Source: Acidobacteriota bacterium
GTDB taxonomy: Bacteria > Acidobacteriota > Vicinamibacteria > Vicinamibacterales > UBA2999
Assembly: GCA_947478985.1 (NCBI GenBank)
Contig: CANJYC010000121.1
Location: forward strand, 1 to 6,116
Direction: 5' to 3'
DNA: 6,116 nt
Shown: positions 1-6,116 of the stretch, piece by piece
Numbering within the stretch: the stretch's first letter is position 1
How the letters are laid out: every line of letters starts with the position of its first letter
Made by a program: the position numbers and the translations under genes
The notes under the pieces: model-generated
What the model was told of the DNA's origin: nothing
Databases searched by the model: none
The model's input: only the letters and a program-made list of their open reading frames with translations

Positions 1-70
1 AACAGGAATCCGATAGGAATCCACAAGAGTCCGAATTCTTCGCCCACGTGCACTCCGAATAGTTAGAGAT

Positions 71-157
71 TGGTGCGGAAGAGGGGACTCGAACCCCTAC
101 GGTATTGCTACCGCCAGCCCCTCAAGCTGGTGCGTCTGCCAATTCCGCCACTTCCGC
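71..157 (-). tRNA. tRNA-Leu (anticodon GAG), CCA encoded
   Basis: The minus strand folds into a complete class II tRNA. The 7-bp acceptor stem pairs GCGGAAG (151-157) with CTTCCGC (75-81), followed by discriminator A (74) and an encoded CCA (71-73). The anticodon stem pairs CCAGC (126-130) with GCTGG (114-118) around the loop TTGAGGG, which places anticodon GAG at 121-123; it reads CUC and CUU leucine codons. A long variable arm with a CGGTA/TACCG stem and a T-arm containing GGTTCGAGTCC follow, and the long arm plus A discriminator fit tRNA-Leu. It lies 62 nt downstream of secG on the same strand, so it may be released from the secG transcript by processing. Escherichia coli also has a leucine tRNA gene (leuU, anticodon GAG) just after secG, which supports both calls. 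Confidence 0.97.
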
Positions 158-174
158 AATCGAGGGAAGGAGAA

Positions 175-197
175 ACGCTCCCCCCGAAGGAGAACGT
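175..197 (-). other. possible weak hairpin between secG and tRNA-Leu
   Basis: On the minus strand ACG-TT-CTCC, a loop containing TTCG and a G run, then GGAG-CGT can form a short imperfect stem with a TT bulge, followed by TTTCTCCTT. A UUCG tetraloop register using G-U pairs is also possible. It lies in the 62-nt spacer between the secG stop and the tRNA 5' end. It could act as a weak attenuator or a processing signal, but there is no clean T-tract and the stem is short, so the call is tentative. Confidence 0.2.
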
Positions 198-219
198 CCG
201 CCTTTACGAGCCGTTATTC

Positions 220-507
220 TTACCGCGCCGGCGCCTGCCGCTGTGGTGTGCGCCCGCCGACGACGGACCCGGGACCGCGCTGGCCAATCACCCCAACCAC
301 CAGGGCTCCGAGGAGGAACAAGATGGCACAAACGGTGGTGGCTCGTGAAAGCACCGTCGCCCCGGCGCGTGCGCCGAAAGCCGCCTGGCTGGTGCCGCCG
401 CCAAAGGCATTGGCAATGTCGCCGCCCTTGCCCTGCTGGAGGAGGATCACCAGCATCAGGAGGAAGCAGACGAGCACGTAGATGGTTGCGGTCAGGTAGT
501 ACAGCAT
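220..507 (-). CDS. secG: protein-export membrane protein SecG
   Basis: SecG is the small non-essential subunit of the SecYEG translocon in the inner membrane, where it assists SecA-driven protein export. The 95-aa product has the family layout: a first membrane helix at about residues 4-23, the conserved cytoplasmic linker with LLQQGKGGDIANAFGGG (about 22-38), then TSQAAFGARAG and LSRAT up to about 57, and a second helix at about 58-76. The tail after 77 is short, polar and rich in Arg, Pro and Gln, as is usual for this poorly conserved end. The length is close to typical SecG (about 75-115 aa). The ATG at 505-507 starts just before the first helix; only a weak purine stretch (GAGAG) lies upstream. 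It follows tpiA by 29 nt and precedes tRNA-Leu, a common bacterial arrangement (tpiA-secG, secG-tRNA-Leu), and is probably cotranscribed with the glycolytic genes. Confidence 0.95.
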   Translation of the reverse strand: MLYYLTATIYVLVCFLLMLVILLQQGKGGDIANAFGGGTSQAAFGARAGATVLSRATTVCAILFLLGALVVGVIGQRGPGSVVGGRTPQRQAPAR

Positions 508-536
508 CGCTTTATGTGTCTCTCAGAAAAAAGCCA

Positions 537-1304
537 TTATACAGCCGTCGGCCGACTTCGCGAGACGATCTCGTAAAACCCCCTCGGATCGAGGCTCGCG
601 CCCCCGACGAGGGCGCCATCCACATCGGGTTGTCCCGCCAGTTCCGCCATGTTGCCGGGTTTGACGCTGCCCCCGTACAGGATGCGGCACTGCGCAGCGG
701 CCTCGGCGCCGAACCACTGCCGCAATCGCGTCCGTATGTGCCCATGGGCCTCGGAGGCCTGCTGCGGGGTCGCATTTCGCCCGGTCCCGATCGCCCAGAC
801 CGGCTCGTAGGCGATCACCAGGCGCCCGACCTGGTCGGTGGTGAGCCCGTCGAACCCTTTGGTGATCTGCTGATCGAGCACGTCAAAGGTTTCATTGCGC
901 TCGCGCTGGTCCAGTGTTTCGCCGATGCAGGCAATCGGCGTCATGCCCGCGGCAAAGACGGCCGACACCTTCCGGTTGACGCTGGCGTCGTTCTCGCCGA
1001 ACAGGGTGCGGCGCTCCGAGTGGCCGACGATCGCATACTCTGCGCCTGCCTCGCGCGCCATCGTCGCGCTCACCTCGCCGGTGAACGCACCCTCGCGTTC
1101 CCAATGGACGTCCTGTGCGGCGATGGCAATCCGGCTGCCGCGGGCGGCCTCGGCGACCGGGTGGAGCGCCGTGAAGGTTGGAGCGAGCACCACCTGCACG
1201 CCGGTCACGTCCGGCACCATCGCGCGCAATTCGTGCACGTATTTCACGGCCTCGGCGACCGTCTTGTACATCTTCCAGTTGCCCGCGACGATTGGCGTGC
1301 GCAT
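537..1304 (-). CDS. tpiA: triosephosphate isomerase
   Basis: TpiA interconverts dihydroxyacetone phosphate and glyceraldehyde 3-phosphate in the cytoplasm. The 255-aa product has normal length and all hallmarks of the TIM barrel: substrate-binding Asn9 and Lys11 in GNWKM (8-12), catalytic His95 in IVGHSERR (92-99), catalytic base Glu167 in YEPVWAIGTG (166-175), the mobile loop 6 at about 169-179, and the phosphate-binding YGGSV (210-214). Loop 6 reads GTGRNATP, with Arg where many homologues have Lys (GTGKTAT). The ATG at 1302-1304 is chosen over the in-frame upstream ATG at 1359-1361 because the protein then begins MRTPIVAGNWKMYK like its family. A TGAGG Shine-Dalgarno (1311-1315) sits 6 nt upstream, and the longer version would run 55 bases into pgk. 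It starts 1 nt after the pgk stop, so translational coupling is likely. Confidence 0.98.
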   Translation of the reverse strand: MRTPIVAGNWKMYKTVAEAVKYVHELRAMVPDVTGVQVVLAPTFTALHPVAEAARGSRIAIAAQDVHWEREGAFTGEVSATMAREAGAEYAIVGHSERRTLFGENDASVNRKVSAVFAAGMTPIACIGETLDQRERNETFDVLDQQITKGFDGLTTDQVGRLVIAYEPVWAIGTGRNATPQQASEAHGHIRTRLRQWFGAEAAAQCRILYGGSVKPGNMAELAGQPDVDGALVGGASLDPRGFYEIVSRSRPTAV

Positions 1305-1305
1305 A

Positions 1306-2496
1306 TCAGGCCTCAGGCAGGACCGCCACGCCCGGCAGGTTCTCGCCTGCCAGGAACTCAAGGGACGCGCCGCCGCCGGTGGAAATGTGCGTGATGCGGT
1401 CCGCCACGCCGGCCGCCTTCACCGCGGCAATCGAGTCACCGCCACCGACGATCGTGGTCCCGTGCACCTCGGCGACGGCTTGCGCCACGGCGACGGTGCC
1501 TTTCGCAAACGCCTCGATTTCGAACACGCCCATCGGTCCGTTCCACACGACCGTCTTCGCATCGGCGAGGGCAGCGGCATAGGCCTGAATGGTCGCAGGG
1601 CCGATGTCGAGTCCCATGCGGTCGCCGATGGCGGGATCGTCCACGCTCAGCGTCTCAACGGGCACGCCGGCCTCGAGTCGCTCGGCGACGACGTGGTCGG
1701 TCGGCAGCATCAACGGCAGCCCACGCTGCCGGGCACGTGCCATGAGGTCGCGTGCCTCGTCGAGCTTGTCGAGCTCGACCAGCGAACGTCCCACGGGTTT
1801 TCCCATCGCCTTCAGAAAGGTATAGGCCATGGCTCCACCGATGATCAGCCGATCGACCGTGGGAAGCATGTTCTCGATGACATCGATCTTGTCCGAGACC
1901 TTGGCGCCTCCAAGGATGGCGACATAGGGGCGGGCTGGGTTGCCGAGCGCCGTGCCCAGATACCGCAGCTCCTCTTCCATGAGCAGACCCGCGCCGGCGT
2001 CGGCCATGAGCGGTACCATCCGGTCCACTGAGGCGTGTGCGCGGTGAGCTGCGCCAAAGGCGTCGTCGACGTACACATCGCCGAGTGTGGCCAGCTGCTG
2101 CGCGAACGCCGGATCGTTGGCTTCCTCGCCGGCGTGGAAGCGGAGGTTCTCAAGCAGGACGATGCCGCCGGCAGGGGCCGCCGCGACGGCCTGTTCGGCC
2201 GGTCCACCGATGCAATCCTCGGCGAAGGAGATCGGACGCGACAGGATCGTGCCGAGCCGGTCCGCCACCGGGCGCAGGCTCATTGCGGGGTTTGGTCGCC
2301 CTTTGGGTCGACCGAGGTGGGAGGCCAGGATGACGCAGGCCGCACCGGCGTCGAGCGCAAACTGAATCGTCGGCAACGACGCACGGATGCGGGTGTCATC
2401 GCCGATGACGCCGTTCTTCAGCGGGACGTTGAAGTCGACGCGGATGAAGACGCGCCGTCCCTTCAGGCTCAGTTCGCGAATGGTGCGTTTCGCCAT
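1306..2496 (-). CDS. pgk: phosphoglycerate kinase
   Basis: Pgk transfers phosphate between 1,3-bisphosphoglycerate and ADP, giving ATP and 3-phosphoglycerate in glycolysis. The 396-aa monomer matches the usual bacterial length (about 390-400). The N-terminal substrate domain shows RVDFNVP with Asp21 and Asn23 (19-25), Arg36, SHLGRPKG with His60 and Arg63 (59-66), LENLRFH with Arg119 (115-121) and DDAFGAAHRAH with Arg152 (144-154). The nucleotide domain shows ILGGAKVSDK with Lys199 and Lys203 (194-203), WNGPMGVFE (318-326), GGGDS (351-355) and the TGGGAS loop (373-378). The ATG at 2494-2496 gives the standard MAKRTIREL start. No clear Shine-Dalgarno precedes it; the 10-nt spacer after gap is part of a GC hairpin, suggesting that its translation depends on ribosomes finishing gap. 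It is followed 1 nt later by tpiA. Confidence 0.98.
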   Translation of the reverse strand: MAKRTIRELSLKGRRVFIRVDFNVPLKNGVIGDDTRIRASLPTIQFALDAGAACVILASHLGRPKGRPNPAMSLRPVADRLGTILSRPISFAEDCIGGPAEQAVAAAPAGGIVLLENLRFHAGEEANDPAFAQQLATLGDVYVDDAFGAAHRAHASVDRMVPLMADAGAGLLMEEELRYLGTALGNPARPYVAILGGAKVSDKIDVIENMLPTVDRLIIGGAMAYTFLKAMGKPVGRSLVELDKLDEARDLMARARQRGLPLMLPTDHVVAERLEAGVPVETLSVDDPAIGDRMGLDIGPATIQAYAAALADAKTVVWNGPMGVFEIEAFAKGTVAVAQAVAEVHGTTIVGGGDSIAAVKAAGVADRITHISTGGGASLEFLAGENLPGVAVLPEA

Positions 2497-2498
2497 GG

Positions 2499-2522
2499 CG
2501 CGCGGGCTAGAGCCCCCGCGCG
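2499..2522 (-). promoter_or_regulatory. GC-rich hairpin over the gap stop and pgk start region
   Basis: On the minus strand CGCGCGGG (2515-2522) pairs perfectly over 8 bp with CCCGCGCG (2499-2506) around an 8-nt loop that contains the gap stop codon TAG (2507-2509). The 3' arm ends 2 nt before the pgk ATG (2494-2496), so it covers the place where a pgk Shine-Dalgarno would sit. It has no following T run, so it is not a typical intrinsic terminator. It may couple pgk translation to gap translation or act as an mRNA processing or stability element. The stem is seen directly; the role is inferred. Confidence 0.45.
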
Positions 2523-3514
2523 GCCAGCTTGAGCAGCAAATCGACGCACCGGTTCGAGTAGCCCCACTCGTTGTCGTACCACGAGAGGATCTTCAGGAAG
2601 TCGCCGTCCATGACCTTCGTATAGGGCGCGTCGATGATCGAGGAGTGCGGGTTGCCCTTGAAGTCGATCGACACGAGTTCGGCTTCGGAGTAGGCGAGGA
2701 TGCCCTTGAGCGCGCCATTGGCCGCTGCCTTAAAGGTGGCGTTCACCTCCTCGGCGCTCGTCCGCGTGTTCACCAGCACGTTGAGGTCGATGACGGAGAC
2801 ATTCGGCGTGGGGACGCGCATGGCGAACCCATCGAGCTTGCCCTTCAGTTCCGGCAGCACTTCGCCGACCGCGAGCGCGGCACCCGTGGTCGTCGGAATC
2901 ATCGACAACGCGGCAGCCCGCGCACGGCGCAGGTCCTTGTGCGGCAGGTCGAGGAGATTCTGATCGTTGGTGTAGGAATGCACCGTCGTCATCCAGCCCT
3001 TGCGGATCCCGAACTTCTCGTGAATGACCTTCGCCATCGGCGCGAGGCAGTTCGTGGTGCACGACGCATTGGAGATGATGTGGTGTGTCGCGGGGTCGTA
3101 GGAGTCGTCGTTGACGCCGAGCACCACGGTGAGGTCCGGCCCCTTCGCCGGGGCCGTGATGACGACCTTCTTGGCACCGGCGGCAAGGTGCTTGGCGGCC
3201 CCTTCGCGAGTGGCGAAGATGCCGGTCGACTCGAAGACCACATCGACGCCGAGATCCTTCCACGGCAGTTGCCCTGGATCCTTCATCGACAGCACCTTGA
3301 ATGCATCGCTGCCGATGCGGATGCCGTCGGCGGTGGTTTCGACGTGCTCCTGGAGGTTGCCGAGAATGGAGTCGTACTTCAGCAGGTGAGCGAGGGTGGC
3401 CGCGTTCGTCAGGTCGTTGACCGCAACGAAATCGATGTCCTTGTTCCCCAACGCGGCGCGCATGATGTTGCGCCCGATCCGACCAAACCCGTTGATGCCG
3501 ACCTTCACCGCCAT
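2507..3514 (-). CDS. gap: glyceraldehyde-3-phosphate dehydrogenase, NAD-type, glycolytic
   Basis: GAPDH oxidatively phosphorylates glyceraldehyde 3-phosphate to 1,3-bisphosphoglycerate with NAD+, as a cytoplasmic homotetramer. The 335-aa product is full length. The N-terminal Rossmann fold shows GINGFGRIGR (6-15) and Asp34 in VND (32-34), the acidic residue that binds the adenosine ribose of NAD. The catalytic domain has the active-site motif SNASCTTNCLAP with nucleophile Cys152, His179 in TTVHSYTNDQ (176-185), DLPHKDLRRAR (189-199) and the C-terminal WYDNEWGYSNR. The LPHKDLRRAR sequence and Asp34 are typical of NAD-dependent catabolic GapA rather than NADP-linked GapB. The ATG at 3512-3514 has a strong AGGAGG Shine-Dalgarno 5 nt upstream and gives the family start MAVKVGINGFGRIGR. 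It is the first gene of the minus-strand operon, with its own promoter just upstream. Confidence 0.98.
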   Translation of the reverse strand: MAVKVGINGFGRIGRNIMRAALGNKDIDFVAVNDLTNAATLAHLLKYDSILGNLQEHVETTADGIRIGSDAFKVLSMKDPGQLPWKDLGVDVVFESTGIFATREGAAKHLAAGAKKVVITAPAKGPDLTVVLGVNDDSYDPATHHIISNASCTTNCLAPMAKVIHEKFGIRKGWMTTVHSYTNDQNLLDLPHKDLRRARAAALSMIPTTTGAALAVGEVLPELKGKLDGFAMRVPTPNVSVIDLNVLVNTRTSAEEVNATFKAAANGALKGILAYSEAELVSIDFKGNPHSSIIDAPYTKVMDGDFLKILSWYDNEWGYSNRCVDLLLKLAARGL

Positions 3515-3519
3515 CGAGT

Positions 3520-3525
3520 CCTCCT
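3520..3525 (-). promoter_or_regulatory. ribosome binding site of gap
   Basis: AGGAGG on the minus strand lies 5 nt before the gap ATG. It is the strongest Shine-Dalgarno in the window and fixes the gap start; it fits a highly expressed glycolytic enzyme and contrasts with the weak or absent sites before pgk, waaA and lpxK. Confidence 0.85.
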
Positions 3526-3557
3526 CACCGACTGTCCACCGCCCGCCGAAACACCCG

Positions 3558-3587
3558 ATTGTACTGACGCGCCTTGAACGGGGTCAA
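3558..3587 (-). promoter_or_regulatory. sigma-70-type promoter for gap-pgk-tpiA-secG(-tRNA-Leu)
   Basis: The minus strand has TTGACC (3582-3587) as -35 and TACAAT (3558-3563) as -10, separated by 18 bp, both close to consensus. Transcription would start near 3550, giving a leader of about 36 nt that includes the AGGAGG site of gap. It overlaps the opposing waaA promoter. It is predicted from sequence only; sigma factors of this lineage may differ slightly in preferred spacing. Confidence 0.65.
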
Positions 3588-3602
3588 TCAGCGGACTATA
3601 CT
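3574..3602 (+). promoter_or_regulatory. sigma-70-type promoter for waaA-lpxK-acyltransferase
   Basis: The plus strand has TTGAAC (3574-3579) and TATACT (3597-3602) with an optimal 17-bp spacer. The start would be near 3609, leaving a leader of about 30 nt before the GTG of waaA. Its -35 lies inside the spacer of the divergent gap promoter, so the two RNA polymerase footprints would overlap. Confidence 0.65.
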
Positions 3603-3639
3603 TTCGCGATTGTAAGGCCCACATTTCCCGTAACTTAGC

Positions 3640-5003
<1,364 letters not shown>

Positions 5004-5007
<4 letters not shown>

Positions 5008-6023
5008 GGATTCTGGGACGGCTCTACGGTCGAGTGGCCGCGTGGCGCCGCGCGTGGTACGACGCCGACCCGTCTCGCCGCCGGACGCTTCAGCATCCCG
5101 TGATCAGTGTCGGCAATCTCGCAGTCGGTGGCAGCGGCAAGACGCCGGCGGTGGCGGCCATCGCGAGGCTCCTGCTGCAGCGCGGTGAACGTCCGGCGAT
5201 CCTCTCGCGCGGGTATGGACGTCGCGACGTCACCGACGGGGTTGTCGTGGTCAGCGACGGGCAGACAGTGCTGGCTCCGGCCACCCGTTCAGGCGACGAG
5301 CCGCAGATGCTCGCTCGCGCCCTCAGTGGCGTGCCGGTTCTGGTCGCGCGCGAGCGCTTTCTCGCCGGCTGCCTTGCCGAACGCCAGTTCGGCGCCACCG
5401 TGCACCTGCTCGACGACGGGTTTCAGCATCTGCCGCTGGGCCGTGATATCGAGCTCGTCATCGTCTCCCGCGACGACCTGGAGGCAGACCTCCTGCCGGC
5501 GGGGCGTCTGCGCGAATCTCTGGCGACGGCACGCAGGGCCGACGCGATTCTGGTGCCCGGTAGCCTCGACGACGTGTCGGCCGTTGAGGCACGTCTGGGC
5601 GGACGCGTCTTCAGGCTGGTAGCGCGCTATGAGCCGCTGCGGGTGATGGGACCAGAACAGCGTAGCGACAATCCCGCCCCGCAGCCTGGGCCAGGCACTT
5701 CTGTGGTGGCTGCGGCCGGCATCGCGCGGCCTGAGCGGTTCTTCGCCGCGCTACGCGAGTGTGGCTTTGACGTGCGGCGCGAGATCCGCTTTCGCGATCA
5801 TCACTGGTTCAGCGCGGCCGACGTGCAGGCGATCGAGCAGGCGGCGACGGAGGTCGGTGCAGAAGTCATCGTGACCACGGAAAAGGATGCGGTTCGTCTG
5901 GCGACACGTCCACGGTGGTGCTACCTGCCGATGGCGGTTGCTGTTGAGCCCGAAGCGGTGTTCAGCGACTGGCTCGCCGCGCGGTTGCAGGATGCACGCG
6001 AGCGGCGCGGGACGGCGGCGTGA
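5004..6023 (+). CDS. lpxK: tetraacyldisaccharide 4'-kinase LpxK
   Basis: LpxK phosphorylates the 4' position of the tetraacyl-disaccharide 1-phosphate with ATP, forming lipid IVA at the inner membrane. The 339-aa protein has normal length and the family motifs in order: VISVGNLAVGGSGKTP (33-48), with the P-loop Lys46-Thr47, ILSRGYGRR (66-74), GDEPQMLA (97-104), LLDDGFQH (135-142), the acidic stretch important for catalysis, DLLPAGRLRE (162-171), AAGIARPERFF (237-247), FRDHHWFS (263-270) and TTEKDAVRL (291-299). The N-terminal basic amphipathic stretch (1-30) fits the membrane-interfacial helix of the family. The chosen start is TTG at 5004, overlapping the waaA TGA stop as TTGA; no in-frame ATG precedes the P-loop and the resulting N-terminus has family length. 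A GTG at 5034 is a less likely alternative. Translation is probably coupled to waaA. Confidence 0.96.
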
Positions 6024-6116
6024 AACACGCCGTTGAGTTCGCCGCCGTCCGCCTGGTGTCGGCAGCGCTGCGTCCGCTGCCGATGACCGCGGTGCGCACG
6101 CTGGGTCGCGGACTGG
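6020..6116 (+). CDS. probable LpxL/HtrB-type lipid A acyltransferase, N-terminal fragment (cut by window end)
   Basis: A GTG at 6020-6022 overlaps the lpxK stop as GTGA and opens a frame that stays open to the last base, 32 codons in all. The product begins VKHAVEFAAVRLVSAALR and continues with a PLPMTAVRTLGRGL stretch. This alternation of a hydrophobic amphipathic segment, a short Leu-Pro turn and an Arg-rich xxLGRxL segment is the usual N-terminus of LpxL/LpxM (HtrB/MsbB) acyltransferases, which add secondary acyl chains to Kdo-lipid A. The catalytic HX4D motif would lie beyond the window and cannot be checked. The start choice rests on the coupling overlap and the N-terminal match; the position directly after waaA and lpxK supports a lipid A role. 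Confidence 0.72.
   Translation, partial: MKHAVEFAAVRLVSAALRPLPMTAVRTLGRGL

Noticed and set aside
1..70. Short direct repeats (AGGAATCC at 4-11 and 15-22, TCCGAAT at 30-36 and 54-60) and a possible terminator downstream of tRNA-Leu
   Set aside because: Two copies of 7-8 bases are not enough to call a repeat element, and no hairpin followed by a T run is visible on the minus strand. The tRNA-adjacent position invites an integration-site reading, but no tRNA 3'-end duplication or integrase gene is present in the window.
1305..1361. Upstream in-frame ATG giving a 274-aa TpiA
   Set aside because: The extra 19 residues overlap the pgk 3' end and do not resemble the TpiA N-terminus. The internal ATG at 1304 has a TGAGG site and gives the exact family start.
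105..1394. 429-codon plus-strand open frame covering the tRNA, secG and tpiA
   Set aside because: It runs through the tRNA-Leu gene and antisense to two clear genes. Its product is low-complexity Arg/Ala/Gly/Pro without family resemblance.
895..2031. 378-codon plus-strand open frame antisense to tpiA and pgk
   Set aside because: It spans two convincing genes on the opposite strand and has the composition expected of a GC-driven shadow frame.
2387..3577. 396-codon plus-strand open frame antisense to gap
   Set aside because: Shadow of gap; it also runs across the AGGAGG site and the gap promoter, and has no recognisable motif.

Overview
This is a GC-rich bacterial chromosomal window made of two housekeeping blocks transcribed away from each other from a 125-bp intergenic region at about 3515-3639. 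The lipid A genes indicate a Gram-negative (diderm) bacterium. The high GC, the protein flavour and the gap-pgk-tpiA-secG cluster beside a Kdo transferase/lpxK cluster fit Acidobacteriota, perhaps the Vicinamibacteria. That placement is an impression from recognised sequence style, not a search result.

Minus-strand block, read from 3514 down to 71: gap (glyceraldehyde-3-phosphate dehydrogenase), pgk (phosphoglycerate kinase), tpiA (triosephosphate isomerase), secG (Sec translocon subunit), then tRNA-Leu with anticodon GAG and an encoded CCA end. gap has a good sigma-70-type promoter and a strong Shine-Dalgarno. The later genes are tightly packed: 10 nt between gap and pgk, 1 nt between pgk and tpiA, 29 nt between tpiA and secG, and 62 nt between secG and the tRNA. 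The three enzymes catalyse consecutive steps of lower glycolysis/gluconeogenesis (DHAP to GAP to 1,3-bisphosphoglycerate to 3-phosphoglycerate). All catalytic residues looked for are present.

Plus-strand block, read from 3640 to the window end: waaA/kdtA (Kdo transferase), lpxK (lipid A 4'-kinase) and the first 32 codons of a probable LpxL/HtrB-type lipid A acyltransferase cut by the window edge. Each junction is a 4-base stop/start overlap, and all three genes use non-ATG starts (GTG, TTG, GTG). Together they cover late Kdo2-lipid A assembly at the inner membrane: 4'-phosphorylation, Kdo addition and secondary acylation.

The two promoters between the blocks appear to interlock, with their -35 boxes forming the two arms of a small TTGA-N6-TCAA dyad. 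I see no mobile element, CRISPR array, defence system, riboswitch or other accessory system. No exciting unknown system is visible; the points worth a second look are regulatory and architectural.
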